Part shown: positions 14,601 through 29,420 of the stretch, in pieces
How the letters are laid out: every line of letters begins with the position of its first letter
Numbering within the stretch: the stretch's first letter is position 1
Assembly: GCA_032622095.1 (NCBI GenBank)
Contig: CP136066.1
Span: 228,226,961-228,290,960 of the forward strand
DNA: 64,000 nt
Direction of reading: 5' to 3'
Source: Siphonodentalium dalli
Lineage: Eukaryota > Mollusca > Scaphopoda > Gadilida > Siphonodentaliidae
Notes under the pieces: model-generated
The model's input: only the letters and a program-made list of their open reading frames with translations
The model's database searches: none
What the model was told of the DNA's origin: nothing
Translations under genes and position numbers: made by a program

Positions 14601-17600
14601 CATTATGTATGATGTCAGTGGTCAGACCAGTGTAGTGAGGAGACATTACTTTACATTATGTATGATGTCAGTGGTCAGACCAGTGTAGCGAGGAGACAGA
14701 ACTTTACATTATGTATGTGATGGCAGTGGTCAGACCAGTGTAGCGGGGAGACAGTACTTTACACTATGTATGATGGCAGTGGTCAGACCAGTGTAGCGAG
14801 GAGACAGTACTTTACATTATGTATGTGATGGCAGTGGTCAGACCAGTGTAGTGAGGAGGCATAACATTACATTATGTATGTGATGGCAGTGGTCAGACCA
14901 GTGTAGCGAGGAGACAGTACTTTACATTATGTATGATGGCAGTGGTCAGACCAGTGTAGCGGGGAGACAGTACTTTACATTATGTATGATGGCAGTGGTC
15001 AGACCAGTGTAGCGAGGAGACAGAACTTTACATTATGTATGATGGCAGTGGTCAGATCAGTGTAGTGAGGAGACATTACTTTACATTATGTATGATGGCA
15101 GTGGTCAGACCAGTGTAGTGAGGAGACATTACTTTACATTATGTATGATGTCAGTGGTCAGACCAGTGTAGTGAGGAGACATTACTTTACATTATGTATG
15201 ATGTCAGTGGTCAGACCAGTGTAGTGAGGAGACAGAACTTTACATTATGTATGATGGCAGTGATCAGACCAGTGTAGTGAGGAGACATTACTTTACATTA
15301 TGTATGATGTCAGTGGTCAGACCAGTGTAGCGGGGAGACAGAACTTTACATTATGTATGATGGCAGTGGTCAGACCAGTGTAGCGAAGAGACAGTACTGT
15401 ACATTATGTATGATGGCAGTGGTCAGACCAGTGTAGCGGGGAGACAGTACTTTACATTATGTATGTGATGGCAGTGGTCAGACCAGTGTAGTGAGGAGAC
15501 ATTACTTTACATTATGTATGATGGCAGTGGTCAGACCAGTGTAGCGGGGAGACAGTACTTTACATTATGTATTTGATGGCAGTGGTCAGACCAGTGTAGT
15601 GAGGAGACAGTACTTTACATTATGTATGTGATGGCAGTGGTCAGACCAGTGTAGCGAGGAGACAGTACTTTACATTATGTATGATGTCAGTGGTCAGACC
15701 AGTGTAGCGGGGAGACAGAACTTTACATTATGTATGATGGCAGTGGTCAGACCAGTGTAGCGAGGAGACAGTACTTTACATTATGTATGTGATGGCAGTG
15801 GTCAGACCAGTGTAGCGGGGAGACAGTACTTTACATTATGTATGATGGCAGTGGTCAGACCAGTGTAGCGGGGAGACAGAACTTTACATTATGTATGATG
15901 TCAGTGGTCAGACCAGTGTAGCGAGGAGACATTACTTTACATTATGTATGATGGCAGTGGTCAGACCAGTGTAGCGAGGAGACATTACTTTACATTATGT
16001 ATGATGTCAGTGGTCAGACCAGTGTAGCGAGGAGACATTACTTTACATTATGTATGATGGCAGTGGTCAGACCAGTGTAGCGAGGAGACATTACTTTACA
16101 TTATGTATGATGTCAGTGGTCAGACCAGTGTAGCGAGGAGACATTACTTTACATTATGTATGATGGCAGTGGTCAGACCAGTGTAGCGGGGAGACAGAAC
16201 TTTACATTATGTATGTGATGGCAGTGGTCAGACCAGTGTAGCGAGGAGACAGTACTGTACATTATGTATGTGATGGCAGTGGTCAGACCAGTGAGGAGAC
16301 ATTACTTTACATTATGTATGATGGCAGTGGTCAGATCAGTGTAGCGAGGAGACATTACTTTACATTATGTATGATGTCAGTGGTCAGATCAGTGTAGCGA
16401 GGAGACATTACTTTACATTATGTATGATGGCAGTGGTCAGATCAGTGTAGCGAGGAGACATTACTTTACATTATGTATGATGTCAGTGGTCAGACCAGTG
16501 TAGCGAGGAGACATTACTTTACATTATGTATGATGTCAGTGGTCAGACCAGTGTAGCGAGGAGACATTACTTTACATTATGTATGATGGCAGTGGTCAGA
16601 CCAGTGTAGCGGGGAGACAGAACTTTACATTATGTATGTGATGGCAGTGGTCAGACCAGTGTAGCGAGGAGACAGTACTGTACATTATGTATGTGATGGC
16701 AGTGGTCAGACCAGTGAGGAGACATTACTTTACATTATGTATGATGGCAGTGGTCAGACCAGTGAGGAGACAGTACTTTACATTATGTATGATGTCAGTG
16801 GTCAGACCAGTGTAGTGAGGAGACATTACTTTACATTATGTATGATGTCAGTGGTCAGACCAGTGTAGTGAGGAGACATTACTTTACATTATGTATGATG
16901 TCAGTGGTCAGACCAGTGTAGCGAGGAGACAGAACTTTACATTATGTATGATGTCAGTGGTCAGACCAGTGTAGTGAGGAGACATTACTTTACATTATGT
17001 ATGATGTCAGTGGTCAGACCAGTGTAGTGAGGAGACATTACTTTACATTATGTATGATGTCAGTGGTCAGACCAGTGTAGTGAGGAGACATTACTTTACA
17101 TTATGTATGATGTCAGTGGTCAGACCAGTGTAGTGAGGAGACATTACTTTACATTATGTATGATGTCAGTGGTCAGACCAGTGTAGTGAGGAGACATTAC
17201 TTTACATTATGTATGATGTCAGTGGTCAGACCAGTGTAGCGGGGAGACAGTACTTTACATTATGTATGATGGCAGTGGTCAGACCAGTGAGGAGACAGTA
17301 CTTTACATTATGTATGATGTCAGTGGTCAGACCAGTGTAGTGAGGAGACATTACTTTACATTATGTATGATGTCAGTGGTCAGACCAGTGTAGTGAGGAG
17401 ACATTACTTTACATTATGTATGATGTCAGTGGTCAGACCAGTGTAGCGAGGAGACAGAACTTTACATTATGTATGATGGCAGTGGTCAGACCAGTGTAGT
17501 GAGGAGACATTACTTTACATTATGTATGATGTCAGTGGTCAGACCAGTGTAGCGAGGAGACATTACTTTACATTATGTATGATGGCAGTGGTCAGACCAG

Positions 17601-18539
17601 TGTAGTGAGGAGACATTACTTTACATTATGTATGATGGCAGTGGTCAGACCAGTGTAGTGAGGAGACAGTACTTTACATTATGTGATGGCAGTGGTCAGA
17701 TCAGTGTAGTGAGGAGACATTACTTTACATTATGTATGATGGCAGTGGTCAGACCAGTGTAGTGAGGAGACATTACTTTACATTATGTATGATGTCAGTG
17801 GTCAGACCAGTGTAGTGAGGAGACAGTACTTTACATTATGTATGTGATGGCAGTGGTCACACCAGTGTAGTGAGGAGACAGTACTTTACATTATGTATGA
17901 TGGCAGTGGTCAGACCAGTGTAGCGAGTAGACAGTACTTTACATTATGTATGATGGCAGTGGTCAGACCAGTGAGGAGACAGTACTTTACATTATGTATG
18001 ATGGCAGTGGTCAGACCAGTGTAGCGGGGAGACAGTACTTTACATTATGTATGATGGCAGTGGTCAGACCAGTGTAGTGAGGAGACAGTACTTTACATTA
18101 TGTGATGGCAGTGGTCAGATCAGTGTAGTGAGGAGACATTACTTTACATTATGTATGATGGCAGTGGTCAGACCAGTGTAGTGAGGAGACATTACTTTAC
18201 ATTATGTATGATGTCAGTGGTCAGACCAGTGTAGTGAGGAGACAGTACTTTACATTATGTATTTGATGGCAGTGGTCAGACCAGTGTAGCGGGGAGACAG
18301 TACTTTACATTATGTATTTGATGGCAGTGGTCAGACCAGTGTAGTGAGGAGACAGTACTTTACATTATGTATTTGATGGCAGTGGTCAGACCAGTGTAGT
18401 GAGGAGACAGTACTTTACATTATGTATGTGATGGCAGTGGTCAGATCAGTGTAGCGGGGAGACAGTACTTTACATTATGTATGTGATGGCAGTGGTCAGA
18501 TCAGTGTAGTGAGGAGACAGTACTGTACATTATGTATGT

Positions 18540-21500
18540 GATGGCAGTGGTCAGATCAGTGTAGTGAGGAGACAGTACTGTACATTATGTATGTGATGGC
18601 AGTGGTCAGACCAGTGAGGAGACAGTACTTTACATTATGTATGTAATGGCAGTGGTCAGACCAGTGTAGTGAGGAGACAGTACTTTACATTATGTATGTG
18701 ATGGCAGTGGTCAGACCAGTGTAGTGAGGAGACAGTACTTTACATTATGTGATGGCAGTGGTCAGACCAGTGTAGTGAGGAGACAGTACTTTACATTATG
18801 TATGTAATGGCAGTGGTCAGACCAGTGTAGTGAGGAGACAGTACTTTACATTATGTATTTGATGGCAGTGGTCAGACCAGTGTAGTGAGGAGACAGTACT
18901 TTACATTGTGTATGTGATGGCAGTGGTCAGACCAGTGTAGTGAGGAGACAGTACTTTACATTTATGTATGTGATGGCAGTGGTCAGACCAGTGTAGTGAG
19001 GAGACAGTACTTTACATTATGTATGTGATGGCAGTGGTCAGACCAGTGTAGTGAGGAGACAGTACTTTACATTATGTATGTAATGGCAGTGGTCAGACCA
19101 GTGTAGTGAGGAGACAGTACTTTACATTATGTATGTGATGGCAGTGGTCAGACCAGTGTAGTGAGGAGACAGTACTTTACATTATGTGATGGCAGTGGTC
19201 AGACCAGTGTAGTGAGGAGACAGTACTTTACATTATGTATGTAATGGCAGTGGTCAGACCAGTGTAGTGAGGAGACAGTACTTTACATTATGTATTTGAT
19301 GGCAGTGGTCAGACCAGTGTAGTGAGGAGACAGTACGTTACATTGTGTATGTGATGGCAGTGGTCAGACCAGTGTAGCGGGAGACAGTACTTTACATTAT
19401 GTATTTGATGGCAGTGGTCAGACCAGTGTAGCGAGGAGACAGTACTTTACATTATGTATGTGATGGCAGTGGTCAGACCAGTGTAGCGAGGAGACAGTAC
19501 TTTACATTATGTATGATGGCAGTGGTCAGACCAGTGTAGCGAGGAGACAGTACTTTACATTATGTATGATGGCAGTGGTCAGACCAGTGTAGCGAGGAGA
19601 CAGTACTTTACATTATGTATGATGGCAGTGGTCAGACCAGTGTAGGGAGGAGACAGTACTTTACATTATGTATGATGGCAGTGGTCAGACCAGTGTAGCG
19701 AGGAGACAGAACATTACAATATGTATGTGATGGCAGATGTCAGACCAATGTAGCGAAGAGACAGAACTTTACATTATGTTTGATGGCAGTGGTCAGACCA
19801 GTGTAGCGAGGAGACAGTACTTTACATTATGTATGATGGCAGTGGTCAGACCAGTGTAGCGAGGAGACAGAACTTTACATTATGTATGATGGCAGTGGTC
19901 AGACCAGTGTAGCGAGGAGACAGTACTTTACATTATGTATGATGGCAGTGGTCAGACCAGTGTAGCGAGGAGACAGTACTTTACATTATGTATGATGGCA
20001 GTGGTCAGACCAGTGTAGCGAGGAGACAGTACTTTACATTATGTATGATGGCAGTGGTCAGACCAGTGTAGCGAGGAGACAGAACTTTACATTATGTATG
20101 ATGGCAGTGGTCAGACCAGTGTAGCGAGGAGACAGTACTTTACATTATGTATGATGGCAGTGGTCAGACCAGTGTAGCGAGGAGACAGTACTTTACATTA
20201 TGTATGATGGCAGTGGTCAGACCAGTGTAGCGAGGAGACAGAACTTTACAATATGTATGTGATGGCAGTTGTCAGACCAATGTAGCGAAGAGACAGAACT
20301 TTACATTATGTATGTGATGGCAGTGGTCAGACCAGTGTAGCGGGGAGACAGTACTTTACATTATGTATGTGATGGCAGTGGTCAGACCAGTGTAGTGAGG
20401 AGACAGTACTTTACATTATGTATGATGGCAGTGGTCAGACCAGGGTAGCGGGGAGACAGTACTTTACATTATGTATGTGATGGCAGTGGTCAGACCAGTG
20501 TAGCGAGGAGACATTACTTTACATTGTGTATGTGATGGCAGTGGTCAGACCAGTGTAGTGAGGAGACAGTACTTTACATTATGTATGTGATGGCAGTGGT
20601 CAGACCAGTGTAGCGAGGAGACAGTACTTTACATTATGTATGATGGCAGTGGTCAGACCAGTGAGGAGACAGTACGTTACATTGTGTATGTGATGGCAGT
20701 GGTCAGACCAGTGTAGTGAGGAGACAGTACTTTACATTATGTATGTGATGGCAGTGGTCAGACCAGTGTAGCGAGGAGACAGTACTTTACATTATGTATG
20801 TGATGGCAGTGGTCAGACCAGTGTAGCGGGGAGACAGTACTTTACATTATGTATGTGATGGCAGTGGTCAGACCAGTGTAGTGAGGAGACAGTACTTTAC
20901 ATTATGTATGATGGCAGTGGTCAGACCAGTGTAGCGGGGAGACAGTACTTTACATTATGTATGTGATGGCAGTGGTCAGACCAGTGTAGCGGGAGACAGT
21001 AATTTACATTATGTATGTGATGGCAGTGGTCAGACCAGTGTAGCGAGGAGACAGTACTTTACATTATGTATGATGGCAGTGGTCAGACCAGTGTAGTGAG
21101 GAGACAGTACTTTACATTATGTATGTGATGGCAGTGGTCAGACCAGTGTAGCGAGGAGACAGTACTTTACATTATGTATGATGGCAGTGGTCAGACCAGT
21201 GTAGTGAGGAGACAGTACTTTACATTATGTATGTGATGGCAGTGGTCAGACCAGTGTAGCGAGGAGACAGTACTTTACATTATGTATGATGGCAGTGGTC
21301 AGACCAGTGTAGTGAGGAGACAGTACTTTACATTATGTATGTGATGGCAGTGGTCAGACCAGTGTAGTGAGGAGACAGTACTTTACATTATGTATGTGAT
21401 GGCAGTGGTCAGACCAGTGTAGTGAGGAGACAGTACTTTACATTATGTATGATGGCAGTGGTCAGACCAGTGTAGCGGGGAGACAGTACTTTACATTATG

Positions 21501-24500
21501 TATGTGATGGCAGTGGTCAGACCAGTGTAGCGAGGAGACAGTACTTTACATTATGTATGATGGCAGTGGTCAGACCAGTGTAGCGAGGAGACAGTACTTT
21601 ACATTGTGTATGTGATGGCAGTGGTCAGACCAGTGTAGTGAGGAGACAGTACTTTACATTATGTATGATGGCAGTGGTCAGACCAGTGTAGCGAGGAGAC
21701 AGTACTTTACATTATGTATGTGATGGCAGTGGTCAGACCAGTGTAGCGAGGAGACAGTACTTTACATTATGTATGATGGCAGTGGTCAGACCAGTGTAGC
21801 GAGGAGACAGTACTTTACATTGTGTATGTGATGGCAGTGGTCAGACCAGTGTAGCGAGGAGACAGTACTTTACATTATGTATGATGGCAGTGGTCAGACC
21901 AGTGTAGAGAGGAGACATTACTTTACATTATGTATGTGATGGCAGTGGTCAGACCAGTGTAGCGAGGAGACAGTACTTTACATTATGTATGTGATGGCAG
22001 TGGTCAGACCAGTGTAGCGAGGAGACAGTACTTTACATTGTGTATGTGATGGCAGTGGTCAGACCAGTGTAGTGAGGAGACAGTACTTTACATTATGTAT
22101 GTGATGGCAGTGGTCAGACCAGTGTAGCGAGGAGACATTACTTTACATTATGTATGATGGCAGTGGTCAGACCAGTGTAGCGAGGAGACAGTACTTTACA
22201 TTATGTATGTGATGGCAGTGGTCAGACCAGTGTAGCGAGGAGACAGTACTTTACATTATGTATGATGGCAGTGGTCAGACCAGTGTAGTGAGGAGACAGT
22301 ACTTTACATTATGTGATGGCAGTGGTCAGACCAGTGTAGCGGGGAGACAGTACTTTACATTATGTGATGGCAGTGGTCAGACCAGTGTAGTGAGGAGACA
22401 GTACTTTACATTATGTATGATGGCAGTGGTCAGACCAGTGTAGCGAGGAGACAGTACTTTACATTGTGTATGTGATGGCAGTGGTCAGACCAGTGTAGTG
22501 AGGAGACAGTACTTTACATTATGTATGTGATGGCAGTGGTCAGACCAGTGTAGCGAGGAGACATTACTTTACATTATGTATGATGGCAGTGGTCAGACCA
22601 GTGTAGCGAGGAGACAGTACTTTACATTATGTATGTGATGGCAGTGGTCAGATCAGTGTAGTGAGGAGACAGTACTGTACATTATGTATGTGATGGCAGT
22701 GGTCAGACCAGTGAGGAGACAGTACTTTACATTATGTATGTAATGGCAGTGGTCAGACCAGTGTAGTGAGGAGACAGTACTTTACATTATGTATGTGATG
22801 GCAGTGGTCAGACCAGTGTAGTGAGGAGACAGTACTTTACATTATGTGATGGCAGTGGTCAGACCAGTGTAGTGAGGAGACAGTACTTTACATTATGTAT
22901 GTAATGGCAGTGGTCAGACCAGTGTAGTGAGGAGACAGTACTTTACATTATGTATTTGATGGCAGTGGTCAGACCAGTGTAGTGAGGAGACAGTACTTTA
23001 CATTGTGTATGTGATGGCAGTGGTCAGACCAGTGTAGTGAGGAGACAGTACTTTACATTATGTATGTGATGGCAGTGGTCAGACCAGTGTAGTGAGGAGA
23101 CAGTACTTTACATTATGTATGTGATGGCAGTGGTCAGACCAGTGTAGTGAGGAGACAGTACTTTACATTATGTATGTAATGGCAGTGGTCAGACCAGTGT
23201 AGTGAGGAGACAGTACTTTACATTATGTATGTGATGGCAGTGGTCAGACCAGTGTAGTGAGGAGACAGTACTTTACATTATGTGATGGCAGTGGTCAGAC
23301 CAGTGTAGTGAGGAGACAGTACTTTACATTATGTATGTAATGGCAGTGGTCAGACCAGTGTAGTGAGGAGACAGTACTTTACATTATGTATTTGATGGCA
23401 GTGGTCAGACCAGTGTAGTGAGGAGACAGTACGTTACATTGTGTATGTGATGGCAGTGGTCAGACCAGTGTAGCGGGAGACAGTACTTTACATTATGTAT
23501 TTGATGGCAGTGGTCAGACCAGTGTAGCGAGGAGACAGTACTTTACATTATGTATGTGATGGCAGTGGTCAGACCAGTGTAGCGAGGAGACAGTACTTTA
23601 CATTATGTATGATGGCAGTGGTCAGACCAGTGTAGCGAGGAGACAGTACTTTACATTATGTATGATGGCAGTGGTCAGACCAGTGTAGCGAGGAGACAGT
23701 ACTTTACATTATGTATGATGGCAGTGGTCAGACCAGTGTAGTGAGGAGACAGTACTTTACATTATGTATGATGGCAGTGGTCAGACCAGTGTAGCGAGGA
23801 GACAGAACTTTACAATATGTATGTGATGGCAGTTGTCAGACCAATGTAGCGAAGAGACAGAACTTTACATTATGTATGATGGCAGTGGTCAGACCAGTGT
23901 AGCGAGGAGACAGTACTTTACATTATGTATGATGGCAGTGGTCAGACCAGTGTAGCGAGGAGACAGAACTTTACATTATGTATGATGGCAGTGGTCAGAC
24001 CAGTGTAGCGAGGAGACAGTACTTTACATTATGTATGATGGCAGTGGTCAGACCAGTGTAGCGAGGAGACAGTACTTTACATTATGTATGATGGCAGTGG
24101 TCAGACCAGTGTAGCGAGGAGACAGTACTTTACATTATGTATGATGGCAGTGGTCAGACCAGTGTAGCGAGGAGACAGAACTTTACATTATGTATGATGG
24201 CAGTGGTCAGACCAGTGTAGCGAGGAGACAGTACTTTACATTATGTATGATGGCAGTGGTCAGACCAGTGTAGCGAGGAGACAGTACTTTACATTATGTA
24301 TGATGGCAGTGGTCAGACCAGTGTAGCGAGGAGACAGAACTTTACAATATGTATGTGATGGCAGTTGTCAGACCAATGTAGCGAAGAGACAGAACTTTAC
24401 ATTATGTATGTGATGGCAGTGGTCAGACCAGTGTAGCGGGGAGACAGTACTTTACATTATGTATGTGATGGCAGTGGTCAGACCAGTGTAGTGAGGAGAC

Positions 24501-26740
24501 AGTACTTTACATTATGTATGATGGCAGTGGTCAGACCAGGGTAGCGGGGAGACAGTACTTTACATTATGTATGTGATGGCAGTGGTCAGACCAGTGTAGC
24601 GAGGAGACATTACTTTACATTGTGTATGTGATGGCAGTGGTCAGACCAGTGTAGTGAGACAGTACTTTACATTATGTATGTGATGGCAGTGGTCAGACCA
24701 GTGTAGCGAGGAGACAGTACTTTACATTATGTATGATGGCAGTGGTCAGACCAGTGAGGAGACAGTACGTTACATTGTGTATGTGATGGCAGTGGTCAGA
24801 CCAGTGTAGTGAGGAGACAGTACTTTACATTATGTATGTGATGGCAGTGGTCAGACCAGTGTAGCGAGGAGACAGTACTTTACATTATGTATGTGATGGC
24901 AGTGGTCAGACCAGTGTAGCGGGGAGACAGTACTTTACATTATGTATGTGATGGCAGTGGTCAGACCAGTGTAGTGAGGAGACAGTACTTTACATTATGT
25001 ATGATGGCAGTGGTCAGACCAGTGTAGCGGGGAGACAGTACTTTACATTATGTATGTGATGGCAGTGGTCAGACCAGTGTAGCGGGAGACAGTAATTTAC
25101 ATTATGTATGTGATGGCAGTGGTCAGACCAGTGTAGCGAGGAGACAGTACTTTACATTATGTAAGATGGCAGTGGTCAGACCAGTGTAGTGAGGAGACAG
25201 TACTTTACATTATGTATGTGATGGCAGTGGTCAGACCAGTGTAGCGAGGAGACAGTACTTTACATTATGTATGATGGCAGTGGTCAGACCAGTGTAGTGA
25301 GGAGACAGTACTTTACATTATGTATGTGATGGCAGTGGTCAGACCAGTGTAGCGAGGAGACAGTACTTTACATTATGTATGATGGCAGTGGTCAGACCAG
25401 TGTAGTGAGGAGACAGTACTTTACATTATGTATGTGATGGCAGTGGTCAGACCAGTGTAGTGAGGAGACAGTACTTTACATTATGTATGTGATGGCAGTG
25501 GTCAGACCAGTGTAGTGAGGAGACAGTACTTTACATTATGTATGATGGCAGTGGTCAGACCAGTGTAGCGGGGAGACAGTACTTTACATTATGTATGTGA
25601 TGGCAGTGGTCAGACCAGTGTAGCGAGGAGACAGTACTTTACATTATGTATGATGGCAGTGGTCAGACCAGTGTAGCGAGGAGACAGTACTTTACATTGT
25701 GTATGTGATGGCAGTGGTCAGACCAGTGTAGTGAGGAGACAGTACTTTACATTATGTATGATGGCAGTGGTCAGACCAGTGTAGCGAGGAGACAGTACTT
25801 TACATTATGTATGTGATGGCAGTGGTCAGACCAGTGTAGCGAGGAGACAGTACTTTACATTATGTATGATGGCAGTGGTCAGACCAGTGTAGCGAGGAGA
25901 CAGTACTTTACATTGTGTATGTGATGGCAGTGGTCAGACCAGTGTAGCGAGGAGACAGTACTTTACATTATGTATGATGGCAGTGGTCATACCAGTGTAG
26001 AGAGGAGACATTACTTTACATTATGTATGTGATGGCAGTGGTCAGACCAGTGTAGCGAGGAGACAGTACTTTACATTATGTATGTGATGGCAGTGGTCAG
26101 ACCAGTGTAGCGAGGAGACAGTACTTTACATTGTGTATGTGATGGCAGTGGTCAGACCAGTGTAGTGAGGAGACAGTACTTTACATTATGTATGTGATGG
26201 CAGTGGTCAGACCAGTGTAGCGAGGAGACATTACTTTACATTATGTATGATGGCAGTGGTCAGACCAGTGTAGCGAGGAGACAGTACTTTACATTATGTA
26301 TGTGATGGCAGTGGTCAGACCAGTGTAGCGAGGAGACAGTACTTTACATTATGTATGATGGCAGTGGTCAGACCAGTGTAGTGAGGAGACAGTACTTTAC
26401 ATTATGTGATGGCAGTGGTCAGACCAGTGTAGCGGGGAGACAGTACTTTACATTATGTGATGGCAGTGGTCAGACCAGTGTAGTGAGGAGACAGTACTTT
26501 ACATTATGTATGATGGCAGTGGTCAGACCAGTGTAGCGAGGAGACAGTACTTTACATTGTGTATGTGATGGCAGTGGTCAGACCAGTGTAGTGAGGAGAC
26601 AGTACTTTACATTATGTATGTGATGGCAGTGGTCAGACCAGTGTAGCGAGGAGACATTACTTTACATTATGTATGATGGCAGTGGTCAGACCAGTGTAGC
26701 GAGGAGACAGTACTTTACATTATGTATGTGATGGCAGTGG
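18540..26740. repeat. ~4.1-kb tandem higher-order duplication in satellite
   Basis: Two ~4.1-kb blocks (about 18,540-22,636 and 22,637-26,740) carry the same ordered series of rare units. The marker ACGTTACATTGTG is at 19,335 and 23,431. The ACAATATG plus TTGTCAGACCAATG units are at 19,716/23,812 and 20,248/24,344, all 4,096 bp apart. The offset changes in steps that can be seen. It is 4,097 bp before an extra T in copy 1 near 18,961, and 4,093 bp after a 3-bp loss in copy 2 near 24,655 (GTGAGACAG instead of GTGAGGAGACAG). A smaller 426-bp repeat follows (26,351 and 26,777). Confidence 0.92.
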
Positions 26741-27748
26741 TCAGACCAGTGTAGCGAGGAGACAGTACTTTACATTATGTATGATGGCAGTGGTCAGACC
26801 AGTGTAGTGAGGAGACAGTACTTTACATTATGTGATGGCAGTGGTCAGACCAGTGTAGCGGGGAGACAGTACTTTACATTATGTGATGGCAGTGGTCAGA
26901 CCAGTGTAGTGAGGAGACATTACTTTACATTATGTATGAGTTGGCAGTGGTCAGACCAGTGTAGCGAGTAGACAGTACTTTACATTATGTATGATGGCAG
27001 TGGTCAGACCAGTGTAGCGAGGAGACAGTACTTTACATTATGTATGATGGCAGTGGTCAGACCAGTGTAGTGAGGAGACAGTACTTTACATTATGTATGT
27101 GATGGCAGTGGTCAGACCAGTGTAGCGAGGAGACATTACTTTACATTATGTATGATGGCAGTGGTCAGACCAGTGTAGCGAGGAGACAGTACTTTACATT
27201 ATGTATGTGATGGCAGTGGTCAGACCAGTGTAGCGAGGAGACAGTACTTTACATTATGTATGATGGCAGTGGTCAGACCAGTGTAGTGAGGAGACAGTAC
27301 TTTACATTATGTGATGGCAGTGGTCAGACCAGTGTAGCGGGGAGACAGTACTTTACATTATGTATGTGATGGCAGTGGTCAGACCAGTGTAGCGAGGAGA
27401 CATTACTTTACATTATGTATGATGGCAGTGGTCAGACCAGTGTAGCGAGGAGACAGTACTTTACATTATGTATGTGATGGCAGTGGTCAGACCAGTGTAG
27501 CGAGGAGACAGTACTTTACATTATGTATGATGGCAGTGGTCAGACCAGTGTAGTGAGGAGACAGTACTTTACATTATGTATGATGGCAGTGGTCAGACCA
27601 GTGTAGCGAGGAGACATAACTTTACATTATGTATGTGATGGCAGTGGTCAGACCAGTGTAGCGAGGAGACAGTACTTTACATTATGTATGATGACAGTGG
27701 TCAGACCATTGTAGCGGGGAGACAGTACTTTACATTATGTATGTGATG

Positions 27749-29420
27749 ATATAAAGGGTCGAAACATGATATGACATGCGCTTAGCGTGGCATATAGTCA
27801 GCAAACTGCAACTGAAGACGGTCTTATCAAAACATTCTGGCATCTTTTTAACTCATTGGGAGAATTTTTCAAAAACCTAGAAATTCTACTTTTGGCATTA
27901 AATGAATCTTATTTCGATGGGGTACGTTCTAAAACTATTTTCAAAATTCTAATAAACCGCTCCAGGGTCCAGCTTCCACCTCAAAATTCATGTCATCGGA
28001 ACGAGGAGCAAATTGTCTGCGGGAAATTGGGACCTTGGTCATCATCACACGTAGCCTCGAATCTTCTTTAATATGCATACAGCAGACAACCTCCCCTTTC
28101 TTTTGACATCCATGCATTTGTGAACCACCTTCATTTTGTGGGGAAATTATATGACAGATAGGTTGAAAGCCGTTAATTCTTTCACTATACTTATGTTGAC
28201 AAACGGAAAGGCCGCAAGGTCCGTCAGCCAATGCTCCATTCTGACTTTTTATTGTCATTCTGGAAGGCTAGGTGTGTTTTTTCGTGCATATATATGTATA
28301 TATATAATATTATTATCTCTACCCATATAATAATTGTTGTGAGATATAATGCTCACTTACATTTATCTTAAGTATATAATCTAACCCTTTATATTATGCT
28401 TCATAATCCTAAGGTAATAATTTACTGGTGTTAGTGAGTACTTTCCAGCATGCATACATCTCACAATAAGATGTATTACCCCATGTACTCATCTAAATTA
28501 ATTATTCGAAATCTTGTTTAAGTGTTTAACCACCACCTATATGTCACATAGTCATATACTGATTGTAATATGTAAAGATACTTCACGATGACAGATATGA
28601 TAGCTATATATAGCTAACTTGGTCACATAAAGAGCGTTTAACAATATAATATAGAGAGCGTTTAACTCTAGTTATACCTACCGTGTATATATTATAATAC
28701 TATATGGTGTACCACCCATACCGCATACACACGATAACTTGGATAACGCTATGTATATATGTTCCCGAATACTATACTAATCATCTACAATTGTTGGGAA
28801 GTACATTCCAACTTGCATACCTCTTACTAGTATAAGATTCGTGTTAAATACCTCTTATAAGATTCGTGTTAAATATATGTGACACTTATCGGTTTGTAAT
28901 ATGAAGAGTGGTGATGTGGTGGGATCCGCATCATATATTACTTAAATAACAACGTAGGGTTGTATATGAGCACATATACCCACATATACCTATATATATA
29001 TACATAGATACTGTACTTGCATGGGCGCGTATATATCAACCCATTGAGATTACAAGGCCATATAAATAGCGTTTTACTAATATATATTACGTTTTATATG
29101 TAATACACTGTATAACCCTTTCCGTGTCACGCATATGTAATTGTTTCCAAACTTGCGGGGGGACTATACTACCACTTTATATAGACCGTACATTTTGCAC
29201 CGACCGGTATCAATTGTGTGTAAAATTCTTATGACAAATGCGTTCTTAGCCGTTTTACTTTTTTCTTTAGTTGACTTTCTGAAAGGCCTTCTGGTCCACC
29301 TGCCAGCACATTACTTTGACTTTTCTCTGTCTTTCTAGTGTGCTAGGTGTGGGGTCGCTAACCTTGACAGTTCTGCTACCTGGTCAGACACCCCCTTACC
29401 TTATATGGTTACACATAAAA
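27749..29420. other. Unique 1.67-kb island inside the satellite
   Basis: This AT-rich segment interrupts the array. The same 22-bp stretch of satellite sequence, beginning ACTTTACATT, flanks it on both sides (27,727-27,748 and 29,421-29,442). It has two internal direct repeats: 28,080-28,276 resembles 29,150-29,353, both ending in GCTAGGTGTG and sharing GAAAGGCC. Related sequence occurs at 50,575-51,363, so this belongs to a dispersed family. A 26-bp direct repeat lies at 28,821-28,873, and short TATA runs are frequent. Open frames are short; the one at 27,787 starts with GTG and has no recognisable domain. No gene is supported. Confidence 0.8.

Larger units (their letters stand above)
1..27748. 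repeat. Minisatellite array, block 1 (53/55-bp unit)
   Basis: The whole stretch is head-to-tail copies of one unit, about 510 copies by length. Each unit has a constant part GAGACAGTACTTTACATTAT, a short variable linker, then ATGGCAGTGGTCAGACCAGT followed by TGTAGC or TGTAGT. Length classes come from the linker: TATGATGG gives 53 bp, TATGTGATGG, TATTTGATGG or TATGTAATGG gives 55 bp, and TGATGG alone gives 51 bp. A class lacking TGTAG before GAGGAGAC is 48 bp. Substitution variants are regional: accagtaTAGCGGGG dominates 1-3.6 kb, gatgTCAG, cagATCAG and gacATTAC are common at 4-17.7 kb, and a GCGAGG-rich type at 19-27.7 kb. The array starts before base 1. No coding capacity is claimed. Confidence 0.98.

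Noticed and set aside
22258-26971. Repetitive 61-64-codon open frames (22,258, 26,351, 26,777) translating satellite units
   Set aside because: They are open only where 51-bp units (a multiple of three) happen to be adjacent. Neighbouring 53- and 55-bp units shift the frame into TAG stops, and the frames lack gene signals.
27787-28258. 94- and 105-codon overlapping frames in the satellite island
   Set aside because: One starts at GTG and the other lies antisense over a dispersed repeat also found at 51.2 kb; neither has a domain.
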